From Haloarcula mannanilytica (GTDB lineage Archaea; Halobacteriota; Halobacteria; Halobacteriales; Haloarculaceae): a stretch of 64,000 nucleotides of DNA. Of the stretch, positions 51,476 through 62,161 are shown in pieces. A program made the translations under genes and the position numbers. How positions within the stretch are numbered: position 1 is the stretch's first letter; each line of letters begins with the position of its first letter. The stretch covers positions 101,424-165,423 of the forward strand of contig NZ_BIXZ01000007.1 in assembly GCF_005406125.1 (NCBI RefSeq), read 5' to 3'. The notes below the pieces were generated by a model. The model searched no databases, was not told the DNA's origin, and worked only from the letters and a program-made list of their open reading frames with translations.

Positions 51476-52620
51476 CAGCGTCCCTCCCGGTTGCGCTCCA
51501 GTCGCATCTTCCGACTGACTTCTTCGTAGAGCCTGTCGAAGACGCGTTCGTTCAGTCGCCCATCCGACCGAATGACCGTCCGCTCTGTGATGGCGCTATC
51601 GCTCGGTTCCTCGGTCTCAGAATCCGTGGGTGCTGACTGGCGCTGTGCGGTACTCGCATCCGGGACGGACGCTCCGTCCGCATTCGCAGACACTTCGGAC
51701 ACCCCGGGAACGGTGACCGTCAGGCCCGGTGCGTCACGGCCATCTCCTGGGGCTGTGTGGCCACCCCCGGAGTCGTTCGCAGGCCCGCTCTGCCCACTGG
51801 TTGCTCCTTCGTGCCCCTCGCCGTCGGGGGTACCTTGATGGACGACAGTCGTCGGGATGCCATCGCCTGGGGCACGCTCGCTAGCCCCTCGCGACTCCCG
51901 GCCAGGTCCGCCTCGCTCGCTCGAACTCGGTCCGACCCGTTCGGACCGACTGTCGCGGCCCGCCGACTCCCCGACCGTTCCGGGACCGCCCCCGGCGGGT
52001 CCGGACTGTTCGACGACAGTCCGGGGTGACTCACTCGCCGGCCACTCCTCGGCCCGTTCCGATAGCTCGGCTGATTCGTCGCCGCCAGGCTGGGAAGCCT
52101 GACCGTCCCAGTCAGTCAGTGACCGTCCATCCGACCGCTCAGTTTGGCTAGCCCTCCGTGTCGATCCCCCCTCCTCATCCGCGTGGTCGTTGATACTCCG
52201 GTTCTGCGGCTCGCTCACCGTCATTTCGGTCGGGTGCTGGTCACGACTGTCCGCCGTCCCATCGCCATCGTCTCGCAGCAGTTCTCGGACCCGGAGTTCG
52301 TCTCCCTGGGGAGCCGGGGAATCCGCCTCTCCTTCCTGATCGCCCGTCGGCGATTCGCCGAGCGACATCCGGTCTGCTCCGTCGTCGCGTTCGTCTCTCA
52401 GCAGTCTCTGGGCCACCAGAGGTGTGAGGGTGAGATACGACAGGTCGGCCGGCGGAGCGCCAGCCTCGGTGCTCACGCTGGTCGCGAGGACGCCGTCGAA
52501 GCCGTCGTCAAGCGTCCGCATTCGACGCGCTGTCCGGCCGGTCCGGGCCGTTCCGAGCCCCGTGACACCGATAGACCGGACGAAACGGCTGAGGTTGATA
52601 GTTTGAGGTGTGTCTACCAC
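51475..52620 (-). CDS. Low-complexity eCIS protein with C-terminal amphipathic helix
   Basis: A 381-residue protein starting at GTG. The first ~70 residues look ordered (INLSRFVRSIGVTGLGTARTG). A long hydrophilic stretch (residues ~75-345) is very rich in Ser, Gly, Glu, Asp and Pro and should be disordered. The last ~30 residues (DGRLNERVFDRLYEEVSRKMRLERNREGR) form a charged helix of a type found at the ends of phage tail-associated proteins. It lies at the head of the spike operon, where tape-measure or adaptor genes are often found, but no classical tape-measure repeat is visible. The exact role is not known. Confidence 0.6.
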   Translation of the reverse strand: MVDTPQTINLSRFVRSIGVTGLGTARTGRTARRMRTLDDGFDGVLATSVSTEAGAPPADLSYLTLTPLVAQRLLRDERDDGADRMSLGESPTGDQEGEADSPAPQGDELRVRELLRDDGDGTADSRDQHPTEMTVSEPQNRSINDHADEEGGSTRRASQTERSDGRSLTDWDGQASQPGGDESAELSERAEEWPASESPRTVVEQSGPAGGGPGTVGESAGRDSRSERVGPSSSERGGPGRESRGASERAPGDGIPTTVVHQGTPDGEGHEGATSGQSGPANDSGGGHTAPGDGRDAPGLTVTVPGVSEVSANADGASVPDASTAQRQSAPTDSETEEPSDSAITERTVIRSDGRLNERVFDRLYEEVSRKMRLERNREGR

Positions 52621-52975
52621 GTATTGTCTCTCTGTAATCGCCGCTGTTAGTGCTATGTGTTAAACAATCACAAATTACGCCCACGTCACTTATTGTTTTC
52701 TCTGAGCGAGGTGTTGACATCACGACTCGTCCTGACAGGTTCAGCGAATTTCTTCGCGGGTCGTCTTCGAAAGAATTGAGGAGTTTTTCGGAGGGAGCGA
52801 CCCGATACGCACGACTTCTGGATTCGGGGCCTTGAAGAGGCCGACCGCTATTCGAGCGGAGGACGGCGCTGAATCGGTTCGCTGATCCTGATAACGGGAA
52901 AGAATTACCACTACGGCTTGTGTACTATCTGAGAATGGCGACTCGTGAACTATCCTGGCAGGGGCGGGATGGACT
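52621..52975. promoter_or_regulatory. Divergent promoter region between the spike operon and the eCIS core gene
   Basis: A 355-base gap between a minus-strand GTG start (52620) and a plus-strand GTG start (52976). For the minus strand, TGTTTAACAC at about 52658-52667 is a TATA candidate ~40 bases upstream. For the plus strand the best candidate is an AAAGAATTACC near 52900. A 14-codon frame (52935-52979) ends on the core gene's GTGA start and might be a leader peptide. No clear operator was found. Confidence 0.4.
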
Positions 52976-55390
52976 GTGACACGTCGGCAGGTCGACCCCG
53001 AACGTGACGAGGGATCTAGCCGTGCGCACGGCCGGTCGGCTGACCGCGATGGTCCGGATGCCGCCCGCCGGGACGGCGTCGCCTCGATTCAGCGGTCTGT
53101 CGGAAACCAGACCGTGCAGCGACTGGCAGACGGCGGGCACACGGCGCAGGGACTTGTAGTCAGTCGACCGAACGACCCGGCCGAGCGGGAAGCCGAACGA
53201 GCGGCCGACCAGGTGACGGGAACGGAGTCAGCCAGAACATCGAGTACTCCGCTACCGACCCAGAGCGACGGTGAACACGTCCAGCGCCTCTGTGAAAGAT
53301 GTCGTCGACGTCACCGCGAGGGCAAACCCCTCAACTGTACGGACTGCGAGGCGGAACTGCAGCGAGCGACCGCGAGCACGGGCGAGACGACATCGGCAGA
53401 GCCTGCAGACACCCCACCCAAACCCTCGGTCGAGCGCCAGGTCCAGCGCGCTCGAAGCGGCGGTCGGCCACTCCCTGAGCCCCACCGGTCGTACTTCGAG
53501 TCGCAGTTCGGCCGGGATTTCGGCGACGTTCGGGTGCATACTGACACTGCTGCGGACAGAGCCGCTCGTGCAGTGGGGGCGCGCGCGTTCACCATCGGAA
53601 ATCAAGTCGTGTTCCGCCGAGGCGAGTACCTTCCGGACAGTTCCGACGGTCGGCGGTTACTGGCGCACGAATTGTCACACGTCGTTCAATCTCGTGGAGA
53701 CTCCTCAGTTGTCCATCGCCAGACCGAACAGAAGACGGCGACGACGAAGTCACAGAGTCCGCAGTCCGAACAGAGCAGCGACTACGCCGAAATGTTAGTG
53801 GACTGGCTGGGAAAACAGAAGGACGGAAGGGGGACGATCCCTCTTTCCACGTCCCAGGAATACGAGATGGGTGCGGGGACCTTTACGTTCGACGTCGATG
53901 CGAAACTGGTCCTCATGCCCAAACTCACGACGAACTTCAAGGGGATGACGATCAAGTGGGAGCCAGGTGACGATTCAGACAAGTCATACTCGCTAAAAGT
54001 TGGTCCGCAAAAGGTGAGCCTCAACTGGAAGTATGACCCCGAGCTCTGGACCCTCGAGATCGGGGCGGTCGGCGCCTACGGCGACGAGCGATCGGGAGGT
54101 GACGTGTACACGACGATCACGGCCGACGTCGACATCGCACAGCTGCTCGTCCGTCAGCTCAGCGGCGGCCTTCTGAAGAAGATCAAAGAGGAAACGAATA
54201 ACGCGGTCGAACCCATGATAGACGGGATTATCGGATTCGAGTTCCATCTCGGCGAGGGAAACGACAGACTCGAACTCCACCAGAACTACGCGGACCTGAA
54301 ACTCGGATTCAAAATAGACTTCCAGAAACTGATCGCGGAGCTCAGGAAAACCGGAGAGGCCGCGTCCGAAGGCGCAGAACGAGGGATGGAAGAGGGAGTG
54401 GCCGACGTTCGCGGCGACGACTCACCAAAGCGAAGCGACGAGAAGGGAGACGAATCGGAGGGCGAACAGCCGAAGGGATACTCGAACGAGGCGGGGGTGG
54501 GACCGATCACTGTCTCGTCCGAGGCAGGTGCGTCGGTCGAAGCAGGCGCCGAGTTCCACGCCAAGACCACGTACGGTGAAACGGACGAAGGAGCAGTGGA
54601 GCCGACGAAGTCCTCCGTCAGCACGAAAGGATACGTAAAAGTGCAGATCGGATACTTCACTATCGACCTGACGGTCTGGGAAGGCGAGGGCAAGTCCAAG
54701 GGAACGGCGACCGAGCGGCAGGCAATGCGGGACCGAGCGCTCGCTTCAGGCATCATCGACGCGATGGAGACGGTGCCGCTCGACCAACTTCGCGGCGCAG
54801 CGACGTACGAAGAGATGGAGACGCTCGTGGACGCGCTCAACGAGAAGTGGGTGACTGCGCCGGATCCGTATATCCGAGACGCCAGGTCGCAGCTCACCGA
54901 TCCCGGGTCACTCGTCGACTGGGGATGGGGTAACAACTACCCGATGCTGTTCCGCGAAGTCGGGGGGACGAACTACTTCAGCGTTTACGCGGGGCTCGAT
55001 CGACTGTTCGAGATAGCCAGCCAACGGGACGGGAGCGTTGAGCAGAAAAAGCAAGTCATCTCCCGCTGGCCCGGTCGGCACGGAATCGAGATCAACGAAC
55101 GGCACCGCAAGGCGCTCCACGACTGGCAGGTAGCCGTAAACACCGCGGAGCAACTGGCGCTTCGGTCTGCGGGAGGAACATCGCGGTCGGAACTGCTCGA
55201 CGACGCCACGACACTGAAGTCCCACGTCACCATGATGCTCGACAAGTACAGTCCGGCAACGCTCAAATACATCGGCTACTACGAGACCCTGACGAATATC
55301 TCCCGCCTCTCCCCGGAAGAGATTGTTCGGAGCCTTACCCGGATCCAAAAGCGAAAGGCACGACAGTTGCAATCGCGCACCTCACAGTGA
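52976..55390 (+). CDS. eCIS core (DUF4157) protein, probable cargo/effector
   Basis: An 804-residue protein. After a basic, Gln-rich N-terminal segment comes a Cys module (C106-x2-C109-x11-C121-x2-C124) of zinc-ribbon type, then the DUF4157 'eCIS core' domain at ~165-245 with FGRDFGDVRVHTDTAADRAARAVGARAFTIGNQVVF (key DVRVHTDTAAD) and the HExxH zinc-protease motif LLAHELSHVVQ (H231, E232, H235). Residues ~250-800 have no known family; a beta-rich part near 270-440, a low-complexity acidic linker near 460-510 and a helical C-terminus can be distinguished. DUF4157 proteins are the hallmark cargo or loading module of eCIS. It is transcribed opposite to all structural genes. Confidence 0.85.
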   Translation: MTRRQVDPERDEGSSRAHGRSADRDGPDAARRDGVASIQRSVGNQTVQRLADGGHTAQGLVVSRPNDPAEREAERAADQVTGTESARTSSTPLPTQSDGEHVQRLCERCRRRHREGKPLNCTDCEAELQRATASTGETTSAEPADTPPKPSVERQVQRARSGGRPLPEPHRSYFESQFGRDFGDVRVHTDTAADRAARAVGARAFTIGNQVVFRRGEYLPDSSDGRRLLAHELSHVVQSRGDSSVVHRQTEQKTATTKSQSPQSEQSSDYAEMLVDWLGKQKDGRGTIPLSTSQEYEMGAGTFTFDVDAKLVLMPKLTTNFKGMTIKWEPGDDSDKSYSLKVGPQKVSLNWKYDPELWTLEIGAVGAYGDERSGGDVYTTITADVDIAQLLVRQLSGGLLKKIKEETNNAVEPMIDGIIGFEFHLGEGNDRLELHQNYADLKLGFKIDFQKLIAELRKTGEAASEGAERGMEEGVADVRGDDSPKRSDEKGDESEGEQPKGYSNEAGVGPITVSSEAGASVEAGAEFHAKTTYGETDEGAVEPTKSSVSTKGYVKVQIGYFTIDLTVWEGEGKSKGTATERQAMRDRALASGIIDAMETVPLDQLRGAATYEEMETLVDALNEKWVTAPDPYIRDARSQLTDPGSLVDWGWGNNYPMLFREVGGTNYFSVYAGLDRLFEIASQRDGSVEQKKQVISRWPGRHGIEINERHRKALHDWQVAVNTAEQLALRSAGGTSRSELLDDATTLKSHVTMMLDKYSPATLKYIGYYETLTNISRLSPEEIVRSLTRIQKRKARQLQSRTSQ

Positions 55391-55473
55391 ATCGGTCCGG
55401 CACACAGTTGCCCTGCCGGACGAGACGAGTACAGGTCGCGGTTCAGTATGGCGTTCCACAGTCCCGGCCGCCG

Positions 55474-57672
<2,199 letters not shown>

Positions 57673-57684
57673 TGGCTGTCATCG

Positions 57685-58128
57685 CTATAGCCCCTCGACG
57701 GTACTCACACCCGTGTGTGTCAGTTCGAGTTCCTCGATGGCAACGTCGGCGCTATCGGCACTGAGGCTGGGCCCACTCCAAGTCACCGGATAGGCGTTGG
57801 TGAACGACCAACCCCACGAGAGCGCGCCGGTCGAATCCAGCAGGAAGAGCATGACAGTCTTCCGGTCGACGGGGCCAGAGGCAGAGCGCCTGAGCCACTT
57901 CCAGAGCGTGTCGGCATCAGTCAATCCGCGTTTTAGCGTCAAGTTCGACTGACTTTCACCGGACCACAGCTGATGCGTGTGGCCGTTGACGCCGCCTTCG
58001 TCGTATTCCTGGGTCTCGACCGACCGCTCGAGGCCGGTGACTTCGTTGAATCCACCGGCGATAACCGAATCTATCTCGACGACGAACCGATAATCGAGGT
58101 ACGGGTCGCCGCGACCACCGCTGCTCAT
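57685..58128 (-). CDS. eCIS inner-tube protein 2 (gp19-like)
   Basis: A 147-residue tail-tube protein. The gp19 family start YLDYRFVVEIDSVIAGGFNEVTGLERSVETQEYDEGGVN (key GGFNEVTGLE), then NLTLKRGLTDADTLWKWL, and the C-terminal NAYPVTWSGPSLSADSADVAIEELELTHTG are clear. It resembles Afp5/Pvc5, the tube initiator attached to the spike, more than the main tube protein. It overlaps the small DUF6760 gene by four bases. Confidence 0.92.
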   Translation of the reverse strand: MSSGGRGDPYLDYRFVVEIDSVIAGGFNEVTGLERSVETQEYDEGGVNGHTHQLWSGESQSNLTLKRGLTDADTLWKWLRRSASGPVDRKTVMLFLLDSTGALSWGWSFTNAYPVTWSGPSLSADSADVAIEELELTHTGVSTVEGL

Positions 58129-58292
58129 CGCTCACCGCCCTCGTTCATCCGCTCGTTGATCCGGCTGATCTCGGCACACCAGCGCTCGCGCTCGCGGTGG
58201 GGGAGCGACATGACGGTGTCGTGGTCCCAGTTGAAGTGATAGGCGATGAACGCCGTCTCCTCGAACAGACGATCGGGCGAGATTCGCGTCAT
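58125..58292 (-). CDS. Small eCIS protein, DUF6760 type
   Basis: A 55-residue gene that is easily overlooked because it is short. Translation from the ATG at 58292 gives MTRISPDRLFEETAFIAYHF, then NWDHDTVMSLPHRERERW and CAEISRINERMNEG. The pattern xxIAYHFxWxxxxxxxLxHRERxRWxxEIxRIN is that of the DUF6760/phage-assembly-chaperone-like proteins that lie next to tube genes in PVC-type clusters. The stop overlaps the next tube start (ATGA), and the gene begins 14 bases after the stop of the preceding assembly gene. The protein is probably an assembly factor. Confidence 0.85.
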   Translation of the reverse strand: MTRISPDRLFEETAFIAYHFNWDHDTVMSLPHRERERWCAEISRINERMNEGGER

Positions 58293-58306
58293 TGGTCTCG
58301 GACCGG

Positions 58307-58723
58307 TTACTCCACCTCCATCGTCTGATCCGCGTTTCCCTGGGTGACCTCTGTGCCGCCATCGGTGGCGACACTGACTTCAAAGTTCGTCCCGCAGTCC
58401 GGGCAAGTGGCATCGACTGCGTCACTGCCGCGTTCGTTGATCCGCTCGTACATGTCCTGCAGGTACGCGAGGTCGGAGACGAACAGGTTCTCGACGACGT
58501 GGGGTGTCACCTCCTCTAAGGTTCCGAGATCAGTGATCACCCGCGAGAGCAGGATGACGGTCATGTACGAGGGATTGGACTGCACGCGGGGATCTTTCGT
58601 TGGCTTGATCTCGTCCGCAGCGGTCGCAAGTCGCATGGCTCCTTCTCGGTGGAGTTCACCGTCGTCGTCAGCATACCCGTTCGGGAGTGTGAATTCGAAT
58701 TCGGTCTGGAGCACGCCAGTCAT
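58307..58723 (-). CDS. eCIS tail-assembly-chaperone-like protein with a CxxC motif
   Basis: A 138-residue protein. It starts VLQTEFEFTLPNGYADDDGELHREGAMRLATAADEI, a pattern of phage tail-assembly proteins, and continues as SYMTVILLSRVITDLGTLEEVTPHVVENLFVSDLAYLQDMYERINE. A CPDC pair follows near residue 112. These proteins lie between tube genes in eCIS and are likely chaperones of tube assembly. It overlaps the first tube gene by four bases. Confidence 0.82.
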   Translation of the reverse strand: MTGVLQTEFEFTLPNGYADDDGELHREGAMRLATAADEIKPTKDPRVQSNPSYMTVILLSRVITDLGTLEEVTPHVVENLFVSDLAYLQDMYERINERGSDAVDATCPDCGTNFEVSVATDGGTEVTQGNADQTMEVE

Positions 58724-59160
58724 GCGGTTCGCTCCATCCCCTCGTGGACGATTTCGAGGGATTCGACGGCGACATCACCCCCGCTCGCGTCGAGGTCGGG
58801 TGCGTCGTACTGTCGTACCCAGGCCCGCTTGAACTCGAATCGCGGACCGGTCTCGCCTTCCTCGTCGAGTACGACGACCGCAATCGACCGACGAGCATCC
58901 TCGAGTTTGCCCTGTTCGACGAGTTTTCGCCACTCGTAGAGGGCAATGGAGTCCTCGGTCGTCCCCTTCTCTAGGCTGAGATTGCCGAAGTCGTTCAGGC
59001 TGGTCAGTTTGCGCGAGTGAGGCGGGTCGGTGCCCTCGCGGTACTCGACGACCTCCGTGGAGTTCTCCGGAAGGTTGCAGGTCGAGAAGCCGGCAATCGC
59101 GATGCCGTCTATCTCCAGGAGGAAGCGCGTGTTCCGGAACGGTCCGTGTCTGTCTGGCAT
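58720..59160 (-). CDS. eCIS inner-tube protein 1 (gp19-like)
   Basis: A 146-residue tail-tube protein. The gp19 landmarks are FRNTRFLLEIDGIAIAGFSTCNLPENSTEVVEYREGTDPP (key IDGIAIAGFSTC), LSLEKGTTEDSIALYEWRKLV and FEFKRAWVRQYDAPDLDASGGDVAVESLEIVHEGMER. It should be the main tube subunit stacked in rings inside the sheath. Six bases separate it from the sheath gene, giving the usual sheath-tube order. The charge is highly negative, as expected in a high-salt cytoplasm. Confidence 0.93.
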   Translation of the reverse strand: MPDRHGPFRNTRFLLEIDGIAIAGFSTCNLPENSTEVVEYREGTDPPHSRKLTSLNDFGNLSLEKGTTEDSIALYEWRKLVEQGKLEDARRSIAVVVLDEEGETGPRFEFKRAWVRQYDAPDLDASGGDVAVESLEIVHEGMERTA

Positions 59161-59166
59161 GGCTGA

Positions 59167-61800
59167 TCAGCCCTCCGCTCCCGCAGTCGTTTGAGAGATT
59201 CTGAAGACGACGAACTCTGCCGGTTTCACCGGTGCAATCCCAATCTCACAGATGAGTCGCCCGTTGTCGATGTCGTTCTGGGTCATGGTGCTCCTGTCGC
59301 ATTTCACATAGAACGCTTCCTCGGGCGTGGTGCCCATCAGCGCACCGTCGTTCCAGACGCTGGTGAGGAAGTTCCTGATGGTCTGTCTGACCCGCGCCCA
59401 GAGCCGTTCGTTGTTGGGCTCGAAGACGACCCACTGGGTGCCTTCCTCAATCGATTCCTCGACGAAGAGGAACAGTCGCCGGACGTTGACGTACTTCCAG
59501 GCAGGGTCGCTGGAGGTGGTCCGAGCACCCCAGACGCGCGTCCCGCGGCCGCGGAAGGTACGGATGCAGTTGACGCCACGTGGATTGAGCGTTTCCTGGT
59601 CGCCCTTCGAGACCGTCTTCTGGAGGCCGCGGATCCCACGAACCTGCTCGTTGGCCGGGGCTTTGTGGACACCTCGTTCCTGGTCCGTGCGGGCGTAGAC
59701 GCCCGCCACGTGCCCGCAAGGCGGGACGTTCTGGTCGCGGCCCGTCTCGGGGTGGCCGACCGTCAGCCACGGGTAGTAGAAAGCCGCGAAGTCCGAGCTC
59801 TCGGTCGGTCGCAGGTTGCCGGGCGTCGGCGGCGATGGCGGCGAGTTCAGGATGGCGAAGCGGTCACCGTTCGTCGTGCAGTGGGTGAGCACCTTCCCGT
59901 GGAGCGGGTTGGTGTACTCGTGTTCGTCCGGGACACAGACCATCGTTATCTCGTCGACCTGATCGAAAGCCGCAAAGCCCGTCCGATTCTCGGGATTGGG
60001 CGCATCCCCATCGTAATCGTCTGGGACAACGTTGTTGTTCGGGAAGTTGCCCTCAAGCCAGTAGGTCCCGCTCGCTGGCCGGGTCCCGTCCTCGCTTTCG
60101 TCCTCGTCGAAACCGACAAGTGCCGAATTGGTATTCAGGGTCGTCCCATAGTGGTCGCTCGACACTGGATCGGTCGTGAGGTTGTCATAGACTTCCTCGA
60201 CATCAGGGTCCGGCGCCTCGTCGATGTCGAGGTCCGGGTCCGCCAGTACTGCCCTGGCAGCCACCCGGTCGGCCGGGTCGCTCCAGTACCTGACGATTAC
60301 TCCGAAGAAATCGTTCGTACTGGGATTGTAGAGGGAGCCGTCGGCAATAGAGACGGCGACACCCTCGGCCCAGTTACCCGGGCCGATTGCTTCCAGTTCA
60401 ATGATCGAGTCGGCGACGGTGGCGGTGAAGCTGAGGTCGACGGTCCCAGTCCCACCATTGTCGTCCGTGAAATTCAGCGTCACCGTCGCTTCCTCCACAT
60501 CCTGATCGTTGGGTTCAGCTCTGACCGTGAGATCGGCGGATCCGCCGGCCGGGACCGCGATGCCGCCGTTCGTTATCGCGTCCAGTTCTTGGATGACGAA
60601 CGCCTCGTGGTCACCGGTCCTCGAACCGACCCCATCGAGCGTTGCGTCAACGGTGCCCCGGTTGTGGATGGTGAGGGTTCGGGTCCGCGTGTTCCCGACG
60701 ACGAAGGTTCCGAAATCGAGCGATCCAGTGGCTGTGGTAAGCGTCCCGTCGTGTGCTCCGACTGGACCCTCGGCCGTGAGCATCTCGTCTGTGAGGACGC
60801 CCGTCACGGCGAGTTCGATATTATCGCTGACGTTCCCCGCGTCGTCTTCCAGTGACAGTGTCCCTGACCAACCGTTTACGTTTACCTCATCGGGTTCCGC
60901 GCGAACGGTCACGTCTATGCTCTCGCCTCCTGGAATGGTCATCCCGTCGTAACTCCCCTGGTCCGGGACCGCAAAGTGAGCTGTATCTCCACCCAAGCTT
61001 ACGGCTGGAGTCGCGAGTGTGATATCGGTGGTACCGAGGTTTTCAAAGCTGACTGTGGCTTCGGCCGTCTCACCGACGGTGACCGTCCCGAAATCGATTT
61101 CACCCGGTATATACCCGAGTTCGCCGTTGTTGTTGGCATGACCGAGCGGATCCCCGAGCGCTGTTCCGGCTAGAGTTACGTCCTCGGCTGTCGAATCTCC
61201 TGTAACTGTGATTTCAAGCGTTGGGTTGGGTCCGGTCGATGCACCGTCAGGGTGGGTGAATGCGACTGTGATGGGTTCGGGGTCTCCCGCTTCAACCCGC
61301 AACCCATCCGGAGGGATGTCGGTTCGAACCTCGAAGTCGTTTCGTCGGTCACCCAGTATTGCCAGATTCGTTATTGTGATCGTTTCGTCGCCTCGTTCCT
61401 CGACAGTCTCGACAAGAATGTCCTGCTCGGGTTGCTGGTCAGCCGCATGGAGGCCGAAATCGAGGGTATCAGTAACTGGGGCAAGATGGCCTGCCGTCGC
61501 CCCGACTGGCGGAAGATTCACCGTGCCAGTCTCCGTCACTTCCGGTGTAATCCGCCCAACATAACAGCGACTTCCACCGTTCTGGAAGAACCCCTCGACG
61601 GCCTGGGAGAGATAGCGATCCTCGACGACGCCGCCGAACCATCGCTGGTAGTCCGCGTAGCTCGTCAGCAGCCGCGGATCCTCCGGTCCACGTTCGGTCT
61701 CTCCCAGGAAGCCTGGTGTACTGGTACCCACGCCCTCGATGGGTTTTGCGCCGCGCTCTACCTCCTCGACGTAAACGCCTGGTGCCTGGTACTGGGGCAT
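59167..61800 (-). CDS. eCIS sheath protein with three Ig-like repeats inserted
   Basis: An 877-residue sheath. The N-terminal sheath domain (MPQYQAPGVYVEEVERGAKPIEGVGTSTPGFLG, residues 1-85; key APGVYVEE and GVGTSTPGFLG) and the C-terminal sheath domain (WKYVNVRRLFLFVEESIEEGTQWVVFEPN, NDGALMGTTPEEAFYVKCD and VKPAEFVVFRISQ) are typical. Sheath sequence resumes at ~465 (SIIELEAIGPGNWAEGVAV). Between residues ~111 and ~463 three domains of ~105 residues each begin with LDFG or IDFG and continue TVGETAEATVSFENLGTTDI-like. These resemble choice-of-anchor or ASH-type immunoglobulin-like folds. Sheath proteins of Afp/PVC are ~350-500 aa, so this is a large surface decoration. Contraction of this layer drives the tube. 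Confidence 0.92.
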   Translation of the reverse strand: MPQYQAPGVYVEEVERGAKPIEGVGTSTPGFLGETERGPEDPRLLTSYADYQRWFGGVVEDRYLSQAVEGFFQNGGSRCYVGRITPEVTETGTVNLPPVGATAGHLAPVTDTLDFGLHAADQQPEQDILVETVEERGDETITITNLAILGDRRNDFEVRTDIPPDGLRVEAGDPEPITVAFTHPDGASTGPNPTLEITVTGDSTAEDVTLAGTALGDPLGHANNNGELGYIPGEIDFGTVTVGETAEATVSFENLGTTDITLATPAVSLGGDTAHFAVPDQGSYDGMTIPGGESIDVTVRAEPDEVNVNGWSGTLSLEDDAGNVSDNIELAVTGVLTDEMLTAEGPVGAHDGTLTTATGSLDFGTFVVGNTRTRTLTIHNRGTVDATLDGVGSRTGDHEAFVIQELDAITNGGIAVPAGGSADLTVRAEPNDQDVEEATVTLNFTDDNGGTGTVDLSFTATVADSIIELEAIGPGNWAEGVAVSIADGSLYNPSTNDFFGVIVRYWSDPADRVAARAVLADPDLDIDEAPDPDVEEVYDNLTTDPVSSDHYGTTLNTNSALVGFDEDESEDGTRPASGTYWLEGNFPNNNVVPDDYDGDAPNPENRTGFAAFDQVDEITMVCVPDEHEYTNPLHGKVLTHCTTNGDRFAILNSPPSPPTPGNLRPTESSDFAAFYYPWLTVGHPETGRDQNVPPCGHVAGVYARTDQERGVHKAPANEQVRGIRGLQKTVSKGDQETLNPRGVNCIRTFRGRGTRVWGARTTSSDPAWKYVNVRRLFLFVEESIEEGTQWVVFEPNNERLWARVRQTIRNFLTSVWNDGALMGTTPEEAFYVKCDRSTMTQNDIDNGRLICEIGIAPVKPAEFVVFRISQTTAGAEG

Positions 61801-62161
61801 CTATTGCACCGATCCCAGTCGATGCGCTGTTCGCATGACTATGGAAAATATCGCGTGACTAGTTGATTAAACTTCCCCTGAGAAGAAAGTGTGCCTCAAT
61901 GACGTATCGTGAGACAGGGATAGGGCACCTGCTATTCGGTCGTAATCAGTGTAAACTACTCTCCCCTACTTCGCTCGGGGTCTAAGGACCCACTCGCTCG
62001 TTGATGGTGGGCCCTCCGCCTCGAATTAGGTGAACCGCCACGGGGTCACGTGGTTCGAGACGCGAAGTGGCTCGTCATCACGGGAGATTTTCTATCTTCC
62101 GAATGACCCCTAGGCACTCAGCCTGCCCTGGCTGTAGAACCCGACGGAAAACCCTGAACTG
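61801..62161. other. Intergenic region with promoter and hairpins between sheath and upstream eCIS genes
   Basis: A 361-base gap. For the sheath gene (minus strand) the candidates are AGTTTAATC at 61866-61875 and GATATTTTCC at 61843-61852. At 61963-61991 two nested hairpins, CCCC-N10-GGGG and GGGTCTAAGGACCC, plus CCCAC/GTGGG arms ending at 62011, form a compact structured element. It resembles, in inverted orientation, the hairpin in the last 100 bases of the window. Confidence 0.45.

Noticed and set aside
59191..60855. 554-codon plus-strand open frame opposite the sheath gene
   Set aside because: Antisense shadow of the sheath coding sequence; it is Val/Arg/Asp-rich and has no recognisable motif.
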